Shown: positions 53,831 through 58,553 of the stretch, piece after piece | How the letters are laid out: each line of letters opens with the position of its first letter | Position numbering within the stretch: the stretch's first letter is position 1 | IMG/VR virus record: IMGVR_UViG_3300042328_001827 | Location: 1-58,553 of that record | Strand: one strand, 5' to 3' | DNA: 58,553 nucleotides | Source of the DNA: a virus | Translations under genes and position numbers: made by a program | The notes under the pieces: generated by a model | What the model was told of the DNA's origin: nothing | The model's database searches: none | Seen by the model: the letters and a program-made list of their open reading frames with translations, nothing else

Positions 53831-54432
53831 TGGTGCTCCTTCATTATTTCAGCGATGTGTTTTTTAAGTTTAGTTAATTCTGACTTATTAATTTTTTGAT
53901 TGTGTTTTAATTTTAAATAGCTTTCTCTATATTCTGATCTTATATTAGAATCTAAAAAAGATACTATTTCTGAGCTTTCATGAGAAGTACTAGATGCTGA
54001 CAATAACGATAAATCTTCAACATAAGATGGCTTGGCTATGTTCTTTTTAGCATCGTTTCGCTTGGCCCATGAAGCATATGGTTCGCATTCCTTTTTGTCA
54101 ATAAATTTAGAGCACTGATTGTTAGAAACTTTATAAGCAGCATCGTATAGTGGACACGTTAAACAAGGCTTGTCTGGTCTTTGATAGTTATTTCTTTTGT
54201 AATTAAATAACCGATTTCGCACATGAGTCCATAAAAAGTTTTCTAATGGCCTTTTATAATCATAATTTTTTAATCCTTCTAACGCAAATATGGCCGCTTG
54301 TTGTTTCATGTCCTCGGCACTGTGATAGCCGAATTTAAATTTGTGAGCTAATTTTTTAGTAATTTTATCTAATACTTGTAAAAATTCAGCATCTGAAACT
54401 TGATTTTTATTTTCCAGAATTTTTTTCTTCAT
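53791..54432 (-). CDS. Sigma-70 family factor-like protein with cysteine cluster (late sigma candidate)
   Basis: 213 residues. Residues 35 to 82 (YHSAEDMKQQAAIFALEGL, YDYKRPLENFLWTHVRNRL, FNYKRNNYQR) have the pattern of sigma region 2, as in T4 gp55-type phage sigma factors. A CLTC (90-93) with Cys107 and Cys116 inserts a possible zinc site. The C-terminal LKHNQKINKSELTKLKKHIAEI suggests a region-4-like helix. If correct, it would direct host RNA polymerase to the phage's own late promoters (RGTGTAYWA elements). Its start overlaps the upstream gene. Confidence 0.65.
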   Translation of the reverse strand: MKKKILENKNQVSDAEFLQVLDKITKKLAHKFKFGYHSAEDMKQQAAIFALEGLKNYDYKRPLENFLWTHVRNRLFNYKRNNYQRPDKPCLTCPLYDAAYKVSNNQCSKFIDKKECEPYASWAKRNDAKKNIAKPSYVEDLSLLSASSTSHESSEIVSFLDSNIRSEYRESYLKLKHNQKINKSELTKLKKHIAEIMKEHQWKPTEFPKNEDN

Positions 54433-54568
54433 TATCTAGTAGAATTGATATATCCTCTCCGTCTGGTAGTTGCAGATCGCTTTGAGCCTGGTCCACAATA
54501 CATCCTGATGCTTTGACCGATAAGATCGAAGATGTAAGATTGGTAATATTAGAATCAAAATTAATCAT
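54407..54568 (-). CDS. Small first gene of leftward operon, 53 aa
   Basis: I start it at the ATG at 54568 (MINFDSNITNL) with AAGGGG seven nt upstream, not at a TTG nine codons earlier. Serine/leucine-rich with one cysteine and an acidic end (GEDISILLDNEEKNSGK). Its end overlaps the sigma-like gene's start. Function unknown. Confidence 0.65.
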   Translation of the reverse strand: MINFDSNITNLTSSILSVKASGCIVDQAQSDLQLPDGEDISILLDNEEKNSGK

Positions 54569-54604
54569 ATTGAGCCCCTTGCTTAAAAGAACCAAAACTA
54601 TAAT

Positions 54605-54632
54605 ATAATAGAGTTGATCATCACATTGTCAA
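54605..54632 (-). promoter_or_regulatory. Strong sigma-70-type promoter for the leftward cluster
   Basis: On the minus strand TTGACA (54627-54632), 16-bp spacer, TATTAT (54605-54610). The -35 is perfect and the -10 has one mismatch. It faces the small gene at 54568 and the whole structural cluster. A weaker TTGATC-17-TACACT pair on the plus strand (54614-54642) could serve the divergent gene. Confidence 0.8.
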
Positions 54633-54658
54633 TATTTACACTATATGGAGAGAATAAA

Positions 54659-54895
54659 ATGAGCTACAGAAAATGGGGTCAGGTTGAATTGGATTTTATC
54701 CGCGATAATTTTAATGTTATTTCTGATGATGAAATTGCTGTACGATTGAGTCAAATAACAAATAGTAGTATTACTACTCCTATGGTGCGACGACAAAGGC
54801 GCAAACTTGGTATTCAAAAGCCACGAGGTCGTCAACCAAAGAACAAAAATGCCTCAATGCCAGCATCGTTTGCATCATCAAATGATAATGGTTGA
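54659..54895 (+). CDS. Small HTH/Myb-like DNA-binding protein, 78 aa
   Basis: ATG at 54659 with GGAGAG upstream. Residues 4 to 50 (WGQVELDFIRDNFNVISDDEIAVRLSQI) resemble a SANT/Myb or homeodomain-like helix-turn-helix, and a very basic stretch (RRQRRKLGIQKPRGRQPKNKN) follows. The HTH spacing resembles the N-terminus of the protein at 53000-53830. As the first gene of the divergent rightward transcript it is a plausible regulator of this promoter region. A terminator follows directly. Confidence 0.7.
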   Translation: MSYRKWGQVELDFIRDNFNVISDDEIAVRLSQITNSSITTPMVRRQRRKLGIQKPRGRQPKNKNASMPASFASSNDNG

Positions 54896-54928
54896 ACATA
54901 AAATTTTAAATTAGATTATGATAAAATT

Positions 54929-54952
54929 GGGGCATTAAGTTGCCCCTTTTTT
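54929..54952 (+). terminator. Intrinsic terminator after the HTH gene
   Basis: GGGGCA (54929-54934) pairs with TGCCCC (54941-54946) around TTAAGT, then TTTTTT. It separates the HTH gene from the fucose synthase gene. Confidence 0.92.
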
Positions 54953-54981
54953 ATTTAACCATATAGCATAAGGAAAATAAT

Positions 54982-55899
54982 ATGAAAGTTTTAGTTACTG
55001 GTGGTAATGGATTTTTAGGGTCTAGAATTATGAAAGTTCTAAAAGATCAAGGTTATGATGCTTCAACATTTAGATCAAGAAATTTTGATTTGTGCAATCC
55101 TAAGCAAACTAAGGATGCTTTTGATAGATATCGGCCAGATGCTGTGATACACTGTGCTGCTGTGGTTGGTGGAATAGGGGCAAATAGAGTTAATCCAGGA
55201 TCATTTTTTTATCAAAACATGATGATGGGATTAAATGTTATTGAAAATTGTAGAGTTTTTGATGTGAGTAAAGTTGTGCAGATAGGAACGGTTTGTAGTT
55301 ATCCTAAATATACTCCGGTTCCTTTTAGTGAGGATAGTTTGTGGGACGGCTATCCGGAAGAAACTAATGCTCCGTACGGAATAGCTAAAAAAGCTCTTTA
55401 TGTTATGGTAGAAGCTTATAAAAATCAATATGATCTAAATGGTTGCGTATTGGTGCCTTGTAATTTATATGGGCCAAATGATAATTTTGATCCTGGTAGT
55501 AGTCATGTTATTCCGGCTTTGATTAAAAAGTTTATTGATGCAAAACAAAATAACAATACCGAGGTAGAATGTTGGGGAAGCGGAAGTGCCACACGAGAAT
55601 TTTTATATGTGGATGATGCTGCTGAGGCTATAGTAAAAAGCTTGAGCGTGGATACTGATTCTAAGCCTATTAATCTGGGCGGTGGTGTTGAAATAACAAT
55701 AAAAGATTTAGCAGAAAAAATAAAACTATTTGTTGGATACGATGGAAATATAGCTTGGAATAGCGATCAGCCAGATGGTCAGCCACGAAGATTTCTTGAT
55801 GTATCACGAGCCAAAAAGGTACTGAGCTGGGAACCAAAGGTAAGTTTTGATGCTGGATTAAAAGAGACTATAGAGTGGTACGGGGCTAATAAAAAATGA
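54982..55899 (+). CDS. fcl: GDP-L-fucose synthase
   Basis: 305 residues. TGGNGFLG (residues 6 to 13) binds NADPH. Conserved features are GTVCSYPK with Thr103 and Cys105, Tyr132-x-x-x-Lys136 (YGIAKK), LYGPNDNFDP with His175 (SSHVIPALI), and VGGIGAN. It epimerises and reduces GDP-4-keto-6-deoxy-mannose, the Gmd product, to GDP-L-fucose. It is longer-spaced than a typical cell gene and A+T-rich like the phage. AAGGAAA ribosome site. Its stop overlaps the following acetyltransferase start as ATGA. Confidence 0.96.
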   Translation: MKVLVTGGNGFLGSRIMKVLKDQGYDASTFRSRNFDLCNPKQTKDAFDRYRPDAVIHCAAVVGGIGANRVNPGSFFYQNMMMGLNVIENCRVFDVSKVVQIGTVCSYPKYTPVPFSEDSLWDGYPEETNAPYGIAKKALYVMVEAYKNQYDLNGCVLVPCNLYGPNDNFDPGSSHVIPALIKKFIDAKQNNNTEVECWGSGSATREFLYVDDAAEAIVKSLSVDTDSKPINLGGGVEITIKDLAEKIKLFVGYDGNIAWNSDQPDGQPRRFLDVSRAKKVLSWEPKVSFDAGLKETIEWYGANKK

Positions 55900-56321
55900 A
55901 TATTAAACTTTTAGAAGCTACGGATAATATACAAGATTATATAGATTGCGTGAAGGATCTAAATAGTCATTATACTAATTTGAGTTCAATAGAAGATATT
56001 AAATATGTGCTAGAGCACAGACCGTCAAATATATTAACTTTTGTGATGGTGAACGATAGTGATAGGATAGTATCAACAGCAACGGTGATTATGGAAAAAA
56101 AATTAAGATATCAAAATTTATGTATGCATATAGAGGATGTTGGCACTCATCCACATTTTCGTAATCTTGGATACGGTTCGGAACTAATTCGATACTGCGT
56201 AAAAATAGCAGAAGAGAACAAATGCTACAAAGTTAAATTGAATTGTGAAAAAGATTTAGTAAGCTTCTATGAGAAACTAGATTTTAAGGTTGGCGGAAAC
56301 CACATGGGGCGATCATTATAG
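55896..56321 (+). CDS. GNA1-like GNAT acetyltransferase
   Basis: 141 residues. HIEDVGTHPHFRNLGYGSELI contains the acetyl-CoA binding loop (RNLGYG for R-x-x-G-x-G/A). CYKVKLNCEKDLVSFYEKLDF matches the C-terminal motif of glucosamine-6-phosphate N-acetyltransferase (GNA1)-type enzymes. Coupled to fucose synthase by ATGA, it probably acetylates an amino sugar in the same glycan route; the true substrate is not shown. It is the last gene with the phage-like A+T-rich composition before the shift near 56.4 kb. Confidence 0.85.
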   Translation: MNIKLLEATDNIQDYIDCVKDLNSHYTNLSSIEDIKYVLEHRPSNILTFVMVNDSDRIVSTATVIMEKKLRYQNLCMHIEDVGTHPHFRNLGYGSELIRYCVKIAEENKCYKVKLNCEKDLVSFYEKLDFKVGGNHMGRSL

Positions 56322-56379
56322 TTTAGGTAAGACATTTGTTTTAGTTTTGGCTTACTATGTTTAGACCACCGCCGGTTTT

Positions 56380-56396
56380 TTGAGACTGATTCTCAA
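56380..56396. promoter_or_regulatory. Perfect inverted repeat TTGAGA-N5-TCTCAA
   Basis: TTGAGA (56380-56385) and TCTCAA (56391-56396) around CTGAT. The spacing and AT-flanked halves resemble metal-regulator (Fur/Zur-like) boxes; the half-site TCTCA also occurs in the two TCTCAAAATGAGA sites nearby. A dimeric regulator binding site is likely; its protein is unknown. Confidence 0.55.
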
Positions 56397-56438
56397 TATC
56401 AAACCAAAATGAAAAAACCCCCCTACTAAGCGGGTGAC

Positions 56439-56512
56439 GCAAAATGCTGTGCAAAATGCTACAGTATGACGCAAAATGCTACAGTGATCCTTACCCCCGT
56501 CTCAAAATGAGA
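56439..56512. promoter_or_regulatory. Four-site inverted-repeat array, copy 1
   Basis: GCAAAATGC at 56439, 56451 and 56471, then TCTCAAAATGAGA at 56500. Each is a palindrome with an AAA centre. Spacings are 12, 20 and 29 bp; the copy at 57433 has 13, 19 and 29. Looks like an upstream activator array for the promoter at 56570. Confidence 0.75.
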
Positions 56513-56569
56513 ATGCTGTAACCCTATATTTTTCAAGGGGTTACGAAAAATCCTATTTTTTTTCTCGAA

Positions 56570-56585
56570 TGGCACGACATTCGCA
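56570..56585 (+). promoter_or_regulatory. Sigma-54-type -24/-12 promoter, copy 1
   Basis: TGGCAC-N5-TCGCA with GG and GC exactly 10 bp apart (56571-56572, 56583-56584). It begins 71 bp after the last array site and is followed by ATATATA. It precedes the gene at 56644. Confidence 0.6.
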
Positions 56586-56643
56586 TATATATCTGGTATC
56601 GAAACAAGGGGTTTCGGAAACAAGTAGAAAAAGGATAGATAAG

Positions 56644-56874
56644 ATGGAAAACATGATTGTGCTCAATACGGTTCGTGAGTTGTGCGAGTTGATCAACAAT
56701 ACGACCATGACCACGTTTGTTGGTCGTGTTGCTTTTGCAATGGACCTTCTGGAAAGGGTTCGCCATAATGATAACATGATCGAAATCAATCATGAGTTGG
56801 GATTCTGCGATGATGGTGGATTCATCCAGATTGATGAGATGGGTTATGTGGTCGATGATTATGCGATCCAGTGA
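56644..56874 (+). CDS. Small unknown protein A, 76 aa
   Basis: ATG at 56644 with AAGGA nine nt upstream. Helical N-terminus (MENMIVLNTVRELCELINN) and an acidic C-terminus (GDDGGFIQIDEMGYVVDDYAIQ-type). First gene of cassette 1, following the -24/-12 element. Codons are richer in G+C than in the structural genes. No family recognised. Confidence 0.6.
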   Translation: MENMIVLNTVRELCELINNTTMTTFVGRVAFAMDLLERVRHNDNMIEINHELGFCDDGGFIQIDEMGYVVDDYAIQ

Positions 56875-56890
56875 TTCCCTATAAGGGGGG

Positions 56891-56918
56891 TTGTGGCAGC
56901 GAAAAAGTTTGGTAGGAT
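56891..56918 (+). promoter_or_regulatory. Repeated promoter TTGTGG-16-TAGGAT, copy 1
   Basis: TTGTGG (56891-56896), 16-bp spacer, TAGGAT (56913-56918), preceded by six G. Copy 2 at 57815-57842 matches at 25 of 28 positions, and both lead to an AAGAAAGAGAG ribosome-site stretch and a start ATG. Confidence 0.65.
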
Positions 56919-56942
56919 CATAGAAAAGAAAGAGAGAAAAAG

Positions 56943-57128
56943 ATGGTTTACAATGTTGGCGATAGGTTGAGTGTGGTCTATAGTACTGGCGAATCGTTCA
57001 CCGGTGAACTGGTTAGCGTTCGTGAGATTCCGAACAAGGGAACGCTTATTCTGGTGAACGACGAAACGGTAGGCTATCGGTCCATGTATGCCGACAAGGT
57101 TGTGAGCGTAATCGTGGAGAATGCTTGA
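56943..57128 (+). CDS. Small SH3-like barrel protein B, 61 aa
   Basis: Begins MVYNVGDRLSVVYSTGE with a purine-rich AAGAAAGAGAG ribosome site. Short beta strands (GDRLSVVY, FTGELVSVREI, TLILVNDETVGY) resemble an SH3-like or Sm-like barrel, common in small regulators. Its stop codon is followed immediately by the ATG of the next gene at 57129, so the two are coupled. Function unknown. Confidence 0.65.
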   Translation: MVYNVGDRLSVVYSTGESFTGELVSVREIPNKGTLILVNDETVGYRSMYADKVVSVIVENA

Positions 57129-57335
57129 ATGGATACTAACTACTTTCAATCATCGTTCGAGAGTATGGAAACGAGTACCATACGATTGTGGCTCCACGAA
57201 GCACAAGTACGACTGCCCCATGAGAGGGGTAGCGTTCGTGAGATACTGAAAGAAGGTATACGCGCGTCTGCTCGTGAACTGTTGTTCAGGTATCGAGAGG
57301 ATATGAAAAGAATCTTTTCAAAAAACTCGACGTAA
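57129..57335 (+). CDS. Small helical protein C, 68 aa, ending FSKNST
   Basis: Follows protein B with no gap. Helical and Arg/Glu-rich (ESMETSTIRLWLHEAQVRL, REILKEGIRASARELLF). Its last residues, RIFSKNST, lie in a 100-bp repeat shared with the end of protein F (58178-58366). Function unknown. Confidence 0.65.
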   Translation: MDTNYFQSSFESMETSTIRLWLHEAQVRLPHERGSVREILKEGIRASARELLFRYREDMKRIFSKNST

Positions 57336-57417
57336 ACCCTTGATACGTAAGGACTTACGGCGAAATTGGGCCGCCATTTTTGACGTAACTCCTTATGGTT
57401 CAAGCACTTACGGCGAC
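57318..57417. repeat. 100-bp direct repeat, copy 1, with TAAGNNCTTA sites
   Basis: Aligns without a gap to 58334-58433 (offset 1016). It spans the last codons of protein C and then three palindromic sites at 57348, 57386 and 57401 (spacings 38 and 15). Perfect TAAGGACTTA is at 57348. A further copy of the site lies at 57528, before the next -24/-12 element. Confidence 0.8.
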
Positions 57418-57432
57418 CCCAAAGGTGGTGTA

Positions 57433-57506
57433 GCAAAACGCTGTAGCAAAATGCAACACCTGTAGCAAAATGCTTCACCTTGGCACACCCCCGTCTCAAA
57501 ATGAGA
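57433..57506. promoter_or_regulatory. Four-site inverted-repeat array, copy 2
   Basis: GCAAAACGC at 57433, GCAAAATGC at 57446 and 57465, and TCTCAAAATGAGA at 57494. Sites are offset by 994 or 995 bp from copy 1 throughout. Precedes the -24/-12 element at 57564 by 71 bp. Confidence 0.75.
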
Positions 57507-57563
57507 AAGTTGTAAAGTGTTGTCCCATAAGGACTTAGAAAGAAAAAAATATTTTTCAGACTT

Positions 57564-57579
57564 TGGCACGGGAAGTGCA
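57564..57579 (+). promoter_or_regulatory. Sigma-54-type -24/-12 promoter, copy 2
   Basis: TGGCAC-N5-GTGCA with GG at 57565-57566 and GC at 57577-57578, 10 bp apart; followed by TTATATA. Serves the gene at 57611, 33 bp after the GC. Confidence 0.65.
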
Positions 57580-57610
57580 TTATATAGAGGCATAAGAAAG
57601 AGAGTGAAAG

Positions 57611-57796
57611 ATGGATAAGACGATTTATTTGGTTTCCGATTGCTGCTATGTTGAAAGCAACCCAGATTACCAAGTCTGCTCATGTTGTGGTGAGCATTGC
57701 GAAATGGTTGTGGATGATTCGATCCATACTGCTATGATGGATGATTTCATCGAGTCAGACTATATCCCCGGTTATGATGATGGTGAGGCTATCTAG
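57611..57796 (+). CDS. Small cysteine-rich protein D, 61 aa
   Basis: AAGAAAGAGAG ribosome site before ATG at 57611. Contains DCC (residues 10-12) and CSCCGEHC (residues 23-30), a probable zinc-knuckle arrangement, followed by an acidic tail (DDFIESDYIPGYDDGEAI). First gene of cassette 2. Zinc binding is likely; function unknown. Confidence 0.65.
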   Translation: MDKTIYLVSDCCYVESNPDYQVCSCCGEHCEMVVDDSIHTAMMDDFIESDYIPGYDDGEAI

Positions 57797-57814
57797 TCTC
57801 ACCTAATCGGGGGG

Positions 57815-57842
57815 TTGCGGCGGCGAAAAAGTTTGGTAGAAT
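57815..57842 (+). promoter_or_regulatory. Repeated promoter TTGCGG-16-TAGAAT, copy 2
   Basis: TTGCGG at 57815-57820 and TAGAAT at 57837-57842, preceded by GGGGGG, as in copy 1 at 56891. Gene E starts at 57868. Confidence 0.65.
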
Positions 57843-57867
57843 CAGCACACAAGAAAGAGAGAAGAGA

Positions 57868-58185
57868 ATGGAAAAGTTTCGAATCGTTGAAGAATACAAG
57901 CGTACAGTTCGTGGTATCTTCTATGGTATGGCGATCCCTTGCGACAAGCGTAGTGCCGATGGTGGTACGATTACCAGTGAGAAGGTATTGAAGTTCAATC
58001 GTTCAGCGTTGCGAAAGATTGGCAAGAGTAAGGTCGAAAAGGCTGACCCCCGCATGGTAGGTGGTGAGGATCGTATGCGTTTCCCGGTTGGCAAGCCCGG
58101 TTCCCCCGAAAGGGTGGTTGCTCTTGCAGAGCAATATGCTAGCCTCGCGGATGATGAGATGAGTCCCTTTACTGGAGATGAGTGA
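57868..58185 (+). CDS. Small basic protein E, 105 aa
   Basis: Starts MEKFRIVEEYKRTVRGIFYG with a purine-rich ribosome site. Basic in the middle (SALRKIGKSKVEKADPRM) with a Gly/Pro-rich loop (FPVGKPGSPERVV). No recognisable domain; a nucleic-acid-binding role is possible from charge alone. Overlaps gene F. Confidence 0.65.
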   Translation: MEKFRIVEEYKRTVRGIFYGMAIPCDKRSADGGTITSEKVLKFNRSALRKIGKSKVEKADPRMVGGEDRMRFPVGKPGSPERVVALAEQYASLADDEMSPFTGDE

Positions 58186-58366
58186 GAACATGACCATTCA
58201 AGTACAAAATACACTCCATCGCCTTGTTGCTCACCACGGTTATTCGGCTACATTTGTACAGTATATGGGAGAGGGTATATGTATGTACAGTATCGGCGGC
58301 ATCATGTACCGCATTAGGGGGATGGTACGATTCTCTAAGAACTCGACGCAAACCCTTGATACGTAA
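58178..58366 (+). CDS. Small protein F, 62 aa, ending FSKNSTQTLDT
   Basis: Its ATG at 58178 overlaps the stop of E; an alternative ATG four codons later (58190) is possible. Contains a beta-rich core (HHGYSATFVQYMGEGICMYSIGGIMYRI). Its last 11 residues are in the 100-bp repeat shared with protein C. Function unknown. Confidence 0.6.
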   Translation: MSENMTIQVQNTLHRLVAHHGYSATFVQYMGEGICMYSIGGIMYRIRGMVRFSKNSTQTLDT

Positions 58367-58433
58367 GGACTTAGGCAAAAATCGGGCCCGCAATTTTGAC
58401 GTAAGTGCTTATGAGACAATGACTTACGACAAA
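58334..58433. repeat. 100-bp direct repeat, copy 2, with TAAGNNCTTA sites
   Basis: TAAGGACTTA at 58364, TAAGTGCTTA at 58402 and a weaker CAATGACTTA at 58417. Same spacings (38 and 15 bp) as copy 1. Lies directly before the third -24/-12 element. Confidence 0.8.
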
Positions 58434-58450
58434 CTCTATGCCATGATTTT

Positions 58451-58466
58451 TGGCATGAAAATTGCT
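58451..58466 (+). promoter_or_regulatory. Sigma-54-type -24/-12 promoter, copy 3
   Basis: TGGCAT-N5-TTGCT with GG at 58452-58453 and GC at 58464-58465. Closest of the three to the sigma-54 consensus. No GCAAAATGC array precedes it, only the TAAGNNCTTA sites. Confidence 0.6.
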
Positions 58467-58486
58467 CTAGCATATGGTGTGCCAAT

Positions 58487-58553
58487 ATGGAAGAAAATTA
58501 TGAAAAGTTTTGTCAAAATCTCTTGACACAAAAATTTCCAGATTTTTCTTGCA
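58487..58553 (+). CDS. Possible start of a further small gene, cut by the window edge
   Basis: ATG at 58487 opens a frame, MEENYEKFCQNLLTQKF..., that stays open to the right edge. It follows the third -24/-12 element by 22 bp, but the ribosome site is weak. A TGTCAA-N6-TTGACA inverted repeat lies inside it at 58511-58528, and the TTGACA could instead be a -35 box. Confidence 0.4.
   Translation, partial: MEENYEKFCQNLLTQKFPDFSC

Larger units (their letters stand above)
56322..56643 (+). other. Non-coding regulatory region at the composition change
   Basis: No convincing gene in this 322-bp stretch. It holds a perfect 17-bp inverted repeat (56380-56396), the first four-site array (56439-56512) and a -24/-12 element (56570-56585). 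Base composition rises in G+C from about 56.4 kb onward. Confidence 0.75.

Noticed and set aside
56322-56440. Prophage attachment site at the composition change
   Set aside because: No integrase gene and no tRNA or duplicated core sequence is visible on both sides.
56439-56512. Replication origin iterons
   Set aside because: Iteron-like, but two arrays sit at a fixed 71 bp from promoter elements and no replication gene is next to them; an activator array fits better. Not excluded.
56569-56643. Longer start of protein A (101-residue reading)
   Set aside because: The upstream start lies inside the -24/-12 element and would make transcription start within the gene; the ATG at 56644 has a ribosome site.
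56439-57506. CRISPR array
   Set aside because: The repeated units are 9-13 bp palindromes with irregular short spacing, and no cas gene is present.
57146-57683. Long minus-strand open frames in the right-end region
   Set aside because: They run antisense across promoter arrays and repeats and have no ribosome sites; the plus-strand genes explain the region.
1-58553. tRNA or rRNA genes
   Set aside because: I saw no cloverleaf with a GTTCRA arm or rRNA core sequence; a covariance search would settle it.

Overview
This window is most of the virion-morphogenesis half of a tailed double-stranded DNA phage (Caudoviricetes), as a free phage genome or an integrated copy. The evidence is one long, tightly packed leftward gene cluster with a large terminase, portal, protease/scaffold, HK97-type capsid protein, tail tube protein, a giant 4648-residue tape measure and many tail-fibre proteins. 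No contractile sheath gene is recognisable, so a very long flexible (siphovirus-like) tail is the simplest reading. The host is not certain. A sulfatase-modifying-factor (FGE)-like domain in a tail protein closely resembles the versions common in planctomycete surface proteins, and -24/-12 (sigma-54-type) promoters occur at the right end. Both point towards a planctomycete-like host, but this is inference.

Layout. From 54.6 kb leftwards to 1 the genes are almost all on the minus strand and often overlap by ATGA. The order is: small ORF, sigma-like factor, HTH/coiled-coil protein (possible small terminase), GDP-mannose 4,6-dehydratase, HNH nuclease, ERCC4-type nuclease, hypothetical, large terminase, portal, protease+scaffold, decoration-like protein and major capsid protein with a clear terminator. 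Next come adaptor/fibre genes (two Mtd_N-like fibres, one S74 self-cleaving fibre), connector genes, a P/Homo B-domain protein, a seven-bladed propeller protein, small virion genes, tail tube, chaperone-like genes, tape measure, large tail/fibre proteins with FnIII and FGE-like folds, Ig-like repeat proteins, and finally a subtilisin-family protease running off the left edge into a polyproline tract. A strong sigma-70-like promoter at 54.6 kb drives this cluster. Seven copies of a distinct RGTGTAYWA-type element, nearly all just upstream of structural genes, look like the phage's own late promoters.

From 54.66 to 56.32 kb a short rightward operon follows: HTH protein with terminator, then GDP-L-fucose synthase and a GNA1-like acetyltransferase. 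With the dehydratase on the other strand, the phage carries both steps from GDP-mannose to GDP-L-fucose. Thr/Pro-rich mucin-like linkers in three virion proteins are possible, unproven, acceptors.

From about 56.4 kb to the right edge the base composition becomes clearly richer in G+C and the genes become small and unrecognisable. They are organised in two tandem cassettes of about 1 kb. Each has a four-site inverted-repeat array, a -24/-12 promoter exactly 71 bp further on, three small genes, a repeated TTGYGG/TAGRAT promoter before the second gene, and a 100-bp repeat holding TAAGNNCTTA sites over the end of the third gene. A third -24/-12 element and a truncated gene follow. This reiterated regulatory architecture, the enzyme-like domains bracketed by Gly-Gly repeats inside the tape measure, and a circularly permuted FGE-like domain are the most unusual things in the window.
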